A stretch of 57,072 nucleotides of DNA from a virus. This document shows positions 51,501 to 57,072 of the stretch, piece after piece. The stretch's first letter is position 1. Every line of letters begins with the position of its first letter. The notes under the pieces are model-generated. The model was not told where the DNA came from. It made no database searches and saw nothing but the letters and a program-made list of their open reading frames with translations. Where the stretch lies: positions 1-57,072 of IMG/VR virus record IMGVR_UViG_3300020401_000021, one strand, 5' to 3'. The position numbers were made by a program, and so were the translations under genes.

Positions 51501-54500
51501 AATACTTTCGTTAAGCGTAGTTGTATTTTGTCTAATTCCTTTATTAGCAACGCCCGTCAAAACTTTATAAGCATGACGCAAGTGTTCGACCCGTCGTTCA
51601 TAAGGAATGTTTACTGTTTGCACACCGCTTGATGTAGTAAACGAAACAGTTGCGTCCCAATCTCCATTCTCGCTTCGGTCAACCATACTATCTAATTCTT
51701 GTATGGAAATGTTAGCTTTGGAAAATTCTTTTAAACTTTTAAAGCGTGGGTTCTTTTCCATGCTTTGCAAAGTAAATAAAGAACGCACAATCTCTTCGCC
51801 GTCTGGTTCTGTTTGTAAGATGCTAGCCATGCTAACGCCAGTGTTTGCCGCTTGGCTTTGTGGCATTGGCATTGGTGGCGGTGTGTATGCTTCCTTAACA
51901 GGTTCGCCTGTAACTTCTGCCGTCTTTTGTTGTACTGGTGTTGGCTCTTTTTTATCAACCGCAACCATAGCTTGTTTAACTTTATATGGGTTAGACATAT
52001 CTCTGCGTCTAAAGTTTGCTGGTAGATAAGCTAAGTCCCAATCATCTGGTGAAGTCTTTGACCCAATAACGTCGTAAATTGTGTCTCCGTTTGCAATTTG
52101 ATTATCGCTTATCATCCTTGCGCTGTAAGTTGCTTGCTCTCCATTAACGGTAAACTTAAAGTTCGGGTCTTTCGGTATGGCTGCTAAGTTTAGTTTGTTA
52201 CCGTTGGCATCTGTAATTGTTGGCGGCATATCTTCTGCAACCGTGCCAACTGGATCGTCAAATAGTTGCTCACCCTTAATATTAACAACAGTCTTTTCGG
52301 GTTTTGGTGCTTCGACAGGTTTGTTTGCTGCATCAAGCTCAGCAATCTTTTGCAGATATTCGTTTTGCAAGTTGTCAAACTGATCCATGTCAGCCAAAGC
52401 TTTCGTTGCAAACTCTTCTTTTAGGCGTCTCTTTTCGCGCTCAAGGTCGGAAATGCTTAACGGTTGCTTTGACTGTTTCGGTACAGGTGCAACTGCAACT
52501 TGGCCTTGCACCATGTCTAAGGCATCTTCCTCAGTTATAAGGTGCAACTTAACTAAGCTTTCTACATTCCTGTAAACTAGATTTGTTCTCGGTGCGTAAT
52601 AAGCAACTTTATCTCTTCTTGTTAGGCGTGGGCCATCTGCAACAGGTTCATTACCTTGTGGTTTAAATTCATAAAATGTTGGTGGTGTGTCGCTTGCGTT
52701 AATAGACAAAGGATCGAAGTTACCTTTTTCGTCACTTGCCCGACGCATATACATTCTTTGGTCGCGCTCTGCTTCTAACTTAACAGCTTCTAAATTTAGA
52801 TTGCGCGTTTTTACTTTTGCTTTACGCAAGAACGCTTGTGTTTTTGCTTCTATTCTGCGTTCGCCACTAGATGTCACAACTTCTCGCGCAGATTTACCAG
52901 CGTATATATCCACGTTTTCCGTCGCTCGACCCATAGTTCCAGCAAGGCGTCTGCTTCTTTTAGCCAAAGCCTCTTTAGTAACAGTGTCTTGTATTTTTTC
53001 TTTTGCTTGATCTAAAAGCTTTTGTCGTTGTGCGCTAGTCAAGTCCTTTAAGTTTACGCCTTTAAGAGTAATATCTCGGCTTAACTTATCACTTGCGCTT
53101 TTAACACGTCTGTTTGTTTCACGCATTACAGCAAGCACTTCGTCTTGCGTAAGGTCTTCTATTTCGGGTAAATTTTTAAAAGCTTCTTTTTCAGCTTGTT
53201 TTTTGCGCCAGTTAATTACTTGCTGCTCTAAATTGTCAGCCATTTTTGTTTGCATATCTGGCGTAATTATTTCGCCTTTTACTCTGTCTGGTTTATTAAA
53301 CCTGTCTGGCGTAAATTCTTTTAGAATATCTTGTTGTTCTGATATGCGGTCTTGAATTTCTTTTGTTGCTCTAGCATCAAAGCTAGTCATGCCAGTTGCA
53401 ACACTAGCTTTTGTTTTTTCTATTTCTTTTTTAAGACGGTTCTTTTCATTTTGTTTTTCTGTTTTTTTGATTTGCGCTCGCAAAGATTTTATTTGATTGT
53501 CAGATGCAGCTTTAAGTTCTTTCTCGTAAGCAGTACGGTTTTTACCCATATCAGCTTGAAGGCTATCTATTTCTTTTTGCAGTGCATCATGGCGAGCAAA
53601 CAGTTCGTCAGCTTTATCGCCTGTGTAAACTTTTCTAGCGTCTTCAATAGATGTCACGCCTTTTTGCTGCTTTGGCGCTTCTACTTGTGAGCGAACGCCA
53701 CCCATTTTTTCTAACTGTTTGTCAGTTGGGCGACCTGTTCTTGCTTCAGCAGAGTAATCAGCAACATCAAAGTTAAATTCTTCAACGGCAAGGTCGTGTA
53801 CTTCTTGACTAATCTCTCCATTTTCAAGGGCCGCTTTTGCTTTGCGTATTCTAAGCATTTTTATCTGGTCGGGCGTAAGCTCTAAGTTAGAAAGAGTTTC
53901 TGGGTCAACAAGTTCATTAACTTCGTCAATAAAGTCCATAAGTTGTTTATCAACGTTAGGGTCAAACGCTAAATCAGTTACTGCTTCTACGGCAAGAGCG
54001 TCCTCTTCTGGAACGGCTGCTGCTGTAGCTGGGCCTGGGGTTTCTGACGTTGCTTCTGGCGTTGGTTTTTCATCGCTCTTAGTTACCGTTGGATTTTTCT
54101 CAACGTAATCAGTTAACGCATCAACGGATCTTTTTGTAAAATTACCTTTGCTAGTCACAGGAATTGTGCCGTCTTCAACTAACGACTTGATGTCAACGCG
54201 AGTAATTAAATTTTGATTTATTAAGTTCTCAACTGCTTCACGAAACTTTTTACCATTAGCCGCTACAGGTATTTCGTAATCAATATCAGTAACAAGCGGT
54301 TCAACATCTGCTGGCTCTTCGGGTGCTTTAATTCCGCTTAACTCTTGATTAAGGTTTCTAATTTGTTGCTGTTTAGCTTCGATGTCTGCAATGCTAGCTT
54401 TGCTTGGATCGCTAGCTTCTGCCATAAGATTTTCTAATTCTTCTTCAGCTTTTAATATCTCAGAAAACTTTGCATCTGCTGCTGCAACTTGTTTGTTAAT

Positions 54501-55646
54501 TTCTGCAAGCTCTGCGTCTATTGCTTCTAAGTCGTCTTTAATTCTTTGAAGCTCATAACGCTTTGCGCCAGACATACCTTCTGCCGAACCTTCTTCAAAG
54601 ATAGCTCTATATTCTTTTAGTATTTGCTCACGTTCGGCTTGTAAGTTTCTTTTCTCTAAATCTAAATCAGTAAGCTCTCTGCTTTTAGCGGCCCAAGGAC
54701 GTACACCAGCTTCGCCAGTAATACCGATAGCACTTGGCCCAGCCACACTTCTGTTTGGTGGTGGTGTAACTGATGGGTCGCTTTCGTTTTCACCACCGCG
54801 TTCAGCACGTTTACGAGCAGCACGGGCCTCTGGTGTGTTATCTGCCAGCAGTAATCTTTCATCGCTTTCAAGCTGTAGTTGATCTGGCGTTACATCAGGC
54901 ATTTCTGTTGGAGTAACTAATGCTTGTTCTTCTGGCGTTAAATCTTTGCTAGTTGTGTAACGTGCAGCAGCACCACCCAGCAATCGTCCAGCACCATAAC
55001 CAGCAGTACCACCTAATGCAGTAGCTGCCGCTGTTCTTACAGGATTAAAGTCGTCAGTAATACCTTGTTGGATTTCGGTAGCCTGTGCGCCAATGTCAAA
55101 GCCGCCTTCGATAGCAGCGTTTATCTTAGCTTCAGAAATAGCACCACGTTTTGTACCTTCACGAACACCCAAAGCAGCAGCTTCTGTAGGGTTAACGCCT
55201 TTAGAAAGCGCCGCAAGTCTTGTTGCTTGTGCAACTTTCCCTGCTGATACTGTGGGTATAATGTTAACTGGATCAAGTATAGCACCAGTACCGTAGTCAA
55301 TTGCTTTATCTAAAAATCCACCACGCGATGGAGCATTTCGCCATGCGTGACTTAAACGTGCCATACGCTCTCTGTCGCTGCCGCCCATAGCGTACTCGGC
55401 TGCACCGCCTAATAAGCTGACAGAGTTTACGTCTCGCCACCTTCGATCAGAATAAAACGTGTCCAGCATTTCTTTGTTATTGCTAAACATTTCTCCTTGA
55501 TCGCGGTAGTAAGTGCGAACATCATTTAAGAAATTTCGGTTGTTTAAAAGTTCTGCACCCGAAAACCCAGAGTAGTCTGTGTTTGAGGTTGCGGATTGGC
55601 GTTGCGCTCTAAGCGCCTCGCGGCGACGTTGTAATTCAGATGCCAT
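45504..55646 (-). CDS. Giant internal virion-type protein with zincin motif, 3380 aa
   Basis: This single gene is 18% of the genome. N-terminal 300 residues: globular with hydrophobic Ala/Gly stretch (AAATALGGTAGYGAGRLLGG). About 310-470 and 680-960: long coiled coils. About 1460-1464: HEVGH within THLVLHEVGHWVYKN, a zinc metallopeptidase signature. The C-terminal 700 residues include hydrophobic-helical TGFNAVTLLPFTTLTSMGDS and YTAAPAMGFAAANIKDIVQG segments that could insert in membranes. Order after gp14- and gp15-like genes suggests a gp16-type ejection protein, but it is far longer than T7 gp16 (about 1318) and shows no lysozyme-like motif. It resembles phage polyvalent proteins in building several domains into one chain. 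Confidence 0.8.
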   Translation of the reverse strand: MASELQRRREALRAQRQSATSNTDYSGFSGAELLNNRNFLNDVRTYYRDQGEMFSNNKEMLDTFYSDRRWRDVNSVSLLGGAAEYAMGGSDRERMARLSHAWRNAPSRGGFLDKAIDYGTGAILDPVNIIPTVSAGKVAQATRLAALSKGVNPTEAAALGVREGTKRGAISEAKINAAIEGGFDIGAQATEIQQGITDDFNPVRTAAATALGGTAGYGAGRLLGGAAARYTTSKDLTPEEQALVTPTEMPDVTPDQLQLESDERLLLADNTPEARAARKRAERGGENESDPSVTPPPNRSVAGPSAIGITGEAGVRPWAAKSRELTDLDLEKRNLQAEREQILKEYRAIFEEGSAEGMSGAKRYELQRIKDDLEAIDAELAEINKQVAAADAKFSEILKAEEELENLMAEASDPSKASIADIEAKQQQIRNLNQELSGIKAPEEPADVEPLVTDIDYEIPVAANGKKFREAVENLINQNLITRVDIKSLVEDGTIPVTSKGNFTKRSVDALTDYVEKNPTVTKSDEKPTPEATSETPGPATAAAVPEEDALAVEAVTDLAFDPNVDKQLMDFIDEVNELVDPETLSNLELTPDQIKMLRIRKAKAALENGEISQEVHDLAVEEFNFDVADYSAEARTGRPTDKQLEKMGGVRSQVEAPKQQKGVTSIEDARKVYTGDKADELFARHDALQKEIDSLQADMGKNRTAYEKELKAASDNQIKSLRAQIKKTEKQNEKNRLKKEIEKTKASVATGMTSFDARATKEIQDRISEQQDILKEFTPDRFNKPDRVKGEIITPDMQTKMADNLEQQVINWRKKQAEKEAFKNLPEIEDLTQDEVLAVMRETNRRVKSASDKLSRDITLKGVNLKDLTSAQRQKLLDQAKEKIQDTVTKEALAKRSRRLAGTMGRATENVDIYAGKSAREVVTSSGERRIEAKTQAFLRKAKVKTRNLNLEAVKLEAERDQRMYMRRASDEKGNFDPLSINASDTPPTFYEFKPQGNEPVADGPRLTRRDKVAYYAPRTNLVYRNVESLVKLHLITEEDALDMVQGQVAVAPVPKQSKQPLSISDLEREKRRLKEEFATKALADMDQFDNLQNEYLQKIAELDAANKPVEAPKPEKTVVNIKGEQLFDDPVGTVAEDMPPTITDANGNKLNLAAIPKDPNFKFTVNGEQATYSARMISDNQIANGDTIYDVIGSKTSPDDWDLAYLPANFRRRDMSNPYKVKQAMVAVDKKEPTPVQQKTAEVTGEPVKEAYTPPPMPMPQSQAANTGVSMASILQTEPDGEEIVRSLFTLQSMEKNPRFKSLKEFSKANISIQELDSMVDRSENGDWDATVSFTTSSGVQTVNIPYERRVEHLRHAYKVLTGVANKGIRQNTTTLNESIKQATGIFTKASPATRTEIARVLKIVLPTGVAPRFVEDNVNNSGFQSASPSRRSGQNTIRINTGAVKNTGVTPTHLVLHEVGHWVYKNMMTMDDRLAFWQELSKYYENGKINPKAFPVIGKPEYDADGNFLRNSDGIRLPNVGEAGIVSKTSPQEYFANQFVAYMMNHHDALVTPKNWTLWDKIQNYAKALWTKLTNPAYEDSNLTPLFERLIADKDNAVMVAHLNPVEPTNDFSKSIRVRYNDVKVTADEINAHMASGNVEEAALSLHKLATLYRSMAFNTKDAKIAAQKTSVRRSDGKVVKGVPFDDTYPGVFSPIKSYAIVMKRYAKNISDALRVEDTRTADNMVLGSLEEGAIENALNIWTGKKVALVEGSDVSPTDPTLESFNKNILSSLNMAYKNVTGGDIPEYMPAELRFRRNMPVGSSGRKAHSVSRMRAINNARQVKHVKVTKDIKAVANEAMRKSADNALKANEPLPDFNKMDLDTLLANWHRFGQTRLRTQVAQHAVDLSHQEMPVEVTTAARIFKDGASYMELMDIAWKAKAEGNDDHVNLVIYELQKRKNKKTGKKYAPPEVNNAIIKAQEAKEYFNQGEATSNGVPPKAPYSLRSWLEPLSHRKARTEYVLRTMSSMLAYMGADLPYNPRSPEYDDFRKIMRREAATLEKSDDITSPVSTLSGYLFNDNIIDPTSVELLEKLAVKFDLEPKDLVARIVVEDTDMQTKPTTVKNLMEQLSGEDRFHLEDAINDVRQNLIPAIGVVTKGLIAQPSARKRFPLIPTQGEYIAPDVTVQKGSPTVHFTEVVPSEHATAYVDDVIENMSNTQLAAARRFTQSDNPTVYYAAVSKLGGLSSGVKLRRLPSNTITNYKDRLLENYSDPMVREQVSDLLDEISLTSDEIARVQFSPDDSPAVKSHANFLFEYEKTLRDELKTLYGVDADIETTPVFVRDTKPATFDNKVTTNHPVFTELTSAILRDSEGQNAEAIGNIISELESLDLPRGNNVYNALVAMAGSQQKLNRIMKQLEFTSYEVNGVKTLINSSDMRYIRDYAFAETDLNHTVGIDANASSANTTWIEAATLGDQGGENMRRSIFSALESVGVSPAFVDTLDRLRRGRNATEADAQNMRQAATFWTTRNNPEILANSGMTFLSKVFNPLKGGGGHYERHAVAVSKICTPLLKKLNALPDGGNLVSRWFKDGAVQMYEAAGDALGFVPSNRSSQPPSHLRIIGALRRGDRNILTSDAEKEIYDMVRGYFDQTMQRMRREGMNVGKIENNYVPQVYRKDIIEADRAEFERRLALYFLKEDSVRPRGPRRQNPMTQAQAEFKAKAMADQLVADDGVQRMPDNNIRRTPSDNNNSDHAFQRMIRLDLFQEFIDPSNPNNLSDYLENDVMVVVSKYADAAERDIDLFKNFGAGHHAIDDYFIALNSNPSSIDALASLLKGKKVSSKLRFVRNPADQDIVENKFDFTYMEAPPSLLAEGRAEYHARELVRMAQSGMMKHEMAEYMNRIYRRSENELAELSPEERRMELLKQRNFKLRAEAIADGLHTANGGLSPVHRKNQLHARGFLNAVRRRPINDETAYSSMAETTQKWLTGFNAVTLLPFTTLTSMGDSMLPLVQSGNFQAWVRGIKNYATDEDYREMVRNIGAATENITYKYMTQAFGVDSTKFTNGYFNATLLTPWTEMWRNLASAIGYEHLRMMQRQAINEPNTRKGRIGKRQMDAYGLQDFYQNNAPELESVMDNHSEEYFQVATALNRFTNEAIFTPNPSDNPVWGQTPVGKIVYQLKSFPMMMWRLHRRAWNRFLDNPRDADIAPLMYMYTAAPAMGFAAANIKDIVQGRGGEDNREFKFRERSLAEQFAWAEDMDEDTAKYLGWYWDGFVVMGGMGLIGEMLYDIGSNVDNGAFGQVRIGEVILGPSMGLFNDGLTVGSGISDIISDSLGGTSSNYKEREMVDTLFHRFAPPIGSMPALREDFVDAVAGEPSGRKKKSGSGISSRINSKIDY

Positions 55647-55697
55647 AAAAGGTACTCCATTTAACCTTAATTAAAAAGTAAAAGAGTAACCTTACTT

Positions 55698-55709
55698 AGT
55701 CGTCCCTAT
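55698..55709 (-). promoter_or_regulatory. Late-block motif ATAGGGACGACT (copy 7)
   Basis: Its TAG is the stop of the 833-residue gene; the giant gene starts about 50 bases downstream. Confidence 0.55.
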
Positions 55710-57072
55710 TGTTGGGGTGCTGTAAAAAAACCAGTAACCGCATCGCTCACTGGTCTGAAAACGTTTTGCCCAAGCTCTTCAACAAGATTTGACAAAGTTA
55801 AGCCGCTATATTTATCGGTGTCTAAATAATCTCTACCAGACACAGGCGGCAATCCAAGTTCGTTTCTTGCTATATCTAAAAGAGCTATTTTTAATTCGGT
55901 TTCTCCACCCCTTAATCCACCACCACTAACTAAATCTCCTACGTCGGTGGCAACTGGAATGTTTCTAACTATGTCACGGAAAAGATTAAAAGCTGGTGAT
56001 CTTTGATCTGCTGGTTTGCTACGCAACAATTCATTTAAATCAAATGTTGCAATCATTTCATTTACTAATTGTTCTGCTTCAACGCTTAACTCTGTTGTAG
56101 TTTTACCACTTGTTTTAAGCTCACCTAGTTTTGCAACAAGAAAATCAGCAGAGTTTGCAGTTTTATCTGCTGGGTCTTTTGCGCTCACAGCGTTAAACTT
56201 CATTGCTCTATAGTTGTTTAACTCACTATTAATTAAGTCACTAGCTTTTAATAAGTCACTTCTAAGCTGAGAAAAGTCAGACAAAACATCTTGAATAACA
56301 AGCCGCTCTTCGCTGGTAAAGTTTGTTAAATCTGGGTTAGCAAGCATTTGATTATAGTTTGTAATAGTGCGGTCAATCGAAGCAATTTCATCTCTAATAA
56401 TAATTCTATCATCATTAGCGTCTTCTAGTATTTGATCTTCACCAACAAACTTGTTCTCGGCAATAGCTTTTCGTAAGTCTCTAATGGTGTCGTTTAACCC
56501 ACCTTGACCACCAAGCATTTGTCGTATTTCACTAGCTTGTCCTCTTAAATTATTTTCTACAACGTTAGGCGTTAATTGACTTACATCGTCAGGCACTATG
56601 TTGAATTGATTATTTATTGCTTCTTCTGTTAGTCTTTCGTATTCAATCATAAATTGTTGAAACAAAGTATCGTCAGCAACTATTTCTGGTAGACCGCCAC
56701 CAGTATAATTTTCTGAGCTTCCAGCACCTGCAATAATTTCTGTTGCTTTAATTATTCTAGCAGCTTCAGACGGGTCGTTGCCTCTCGTTGCCATGTTCAT
56801 CATAGCTAAACGTATTGACGTTCGATCAATACCAGCTTCTGTTATTTGAAAATCTGAAAGTTCAGTCATTGTCTGTACTAGCAGATTATAATAATTCGGC
56901 GATGAAATATCTAACATCATTGCTTGAGCAATTCCTTCTGTTTCTGCTTGAATTTGCACTGCCATTTGAAGGGCTTTTGCTGAGTTCTTGTCGTTTAAAT
57001 CGTTGCCAAAGAAAGTTGCACCTACAATAGCTTGTAAGTTTTTTCTAAACTTATCAGGGTCTTTTACCGCAA
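55706..57072 (-). CDS. Internal virion-type protein, C-terminal part (5' end continues at position 1 side)
   Basis: This is the continuation of the 1-1422 gene; 55706-56785 is the unique C-terminal portion (359 residues) and 56786-57072 repeats the left end. Polar and helical (FTSEERLVIQDVLSDFSQLR, SEIRQMLGGQGGLNDTI), with a Gln-rich end FFTAPQQ. An internal ATG at 56965 is not the true start, since the frame is open beyond it. Probable gp15-like ejection protein. Confidence 0.7.
   Translation of the reverse strand, partial: AVKDPDKFRKNLQAIVGATFFGNDLNDKNSAKALQMAVQIQAETEGIAQAMMLDISSPNYYNLLVQTMTELSDFQITEAGIDRTSIRLAMMNMATRGNDPSEAARIIKATEIIAGAGSSENYTGGGLPEIVADDTLFQQFMIEYERLTEEAINNQFNIVPDDVSQLTPNVVENNLRGQASEIRQMLGGQGGLNDTIRDLRKAIAENKFVGEDQILEDANDDRIIIRDEIASIDRTITNYNQMLANPDLTNFTSEERLVIQDVLSDFSQLRSDLLKASDLINSELNNYRAMKFNAVSAKDPADKTANSADFLVAKLGELKTSGKTTTELSVEAEQLVNEMIATFDLNELLRSKPADQRSPAFNLFRDIVRNIPVATDVGDLVSGGGLRGGETELKIALLDIARNELGLPPVSGRDYLDTDKYSGLTLSNLVEELGQNVFRPVSDAVTGFFTAPQQ
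56786..57072. repeat. Terminal direct repeat, right copy
   Basis: Repeats 1-287 with four transitions that change K to E, E to G, D to N and T to A (left to right copy) in the protein. Confidence 0.9.

Noticed and set aside
5728-55709. Naming TAGGGACGAC a T7-type RNA polymerase promoter
   Set aside because: ATAGGGA resembles the T7 start site, but upstream bases are not conserved between copies and no single-subunit RNA polymerase gene was found.
1-57072. tRNA genes, CRISPR array, diversity-generating retroelement or transposon
   Set aside because: I read both strands for cloverleaf ends, regular spaced repeats, reverse transcriptase and transposase motifs and saw none. A dedicated tRNA scan was not possible.

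Overview
This window is an essentially complete genome of a temperate, short-tailed (podovirus-like) phage. The first 287 bases recur at 56786-57072 with four mismatches. One virion gene runs off position 1 and resumes in frame at 56785, so the molecule closes into a circle (or is circularly permuted) of about 56.8 kb. The host is not named by the sequence. Small Lys/Cys-rich proteins of a type I associate with marine phages, a CobS/CobT-like pair and moderate G+C suggest a marine bacterium, perhaps an alphaproteobacterium; this is inference. I saw no tRNA, CRISPR array, DNA polymerase or phage RNA polymerase.

Layout. (1) A leftward late block runs from 25938 down to 1 and continues through 57072 to 45504. 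In transcription order it holds small and large terminase, portal, a cluster of tiny basic proteins, fibre and adhesin genes with a tail-assembly chaperone, a 2OG-Fe(II) oxygenase, scaffold, capsid, T7-type tail tube genes, a T7-type fibre, modular virion proteins including an HlyC-like one, then three internal-virion-type proteins ending in a 3380-residue giant with a zincin motif. (2) A rightward block at 26301-34411 starts with a G+C-rich gene that has its own terminator. Uncharacterised genes follow, then a CobS/MoxR-type AAA+ ATPase, a CobT-like VWA protein with an HEXXH motif, and a SleB-like hydrolase. (3) Leftward 36495-34408 carries a tyrosine integrase and two unknown genes. (4) Leftward 40391-36872 is a lysis and nuclease block: HTH/zinc protein, Holliday-junction resolvase-like nuclease, small membrane proteins, T7-type amidase and nested spanins. 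(5) At 40392-40762 lies a non-coding region with a candidate structured RNA and a candidate small RNA. (6) Leftward 42878-40763 encodes a Cro-like repressor and a primase-helicase. (7) Rightward 42972-45520 is a recombination/replication operon: Sak4-like ATPase, ssDNA-binding-like protein, Cas4-like nuclease, DUF3310.

How it works together. The integrase and the small HTH protein point to lysogeny. A shared element, AAGTTAGT(A/C)AA, lies at three regulatory regions (about 26200, 40440 and 42930), where it can overlap the -35 of leftward promoters; it is a candidate operator. In the late block a different element, TAGGGACGAC, recurs mostly at gene junctions and may be a late promoter or RNA-processing signal. 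With no polymerase of its own, the phage probably starts replication with its primase-helicase and then uses the host replisome. The ATPase-VWA operon is the least explained part and the best candidate for an undescribed system.
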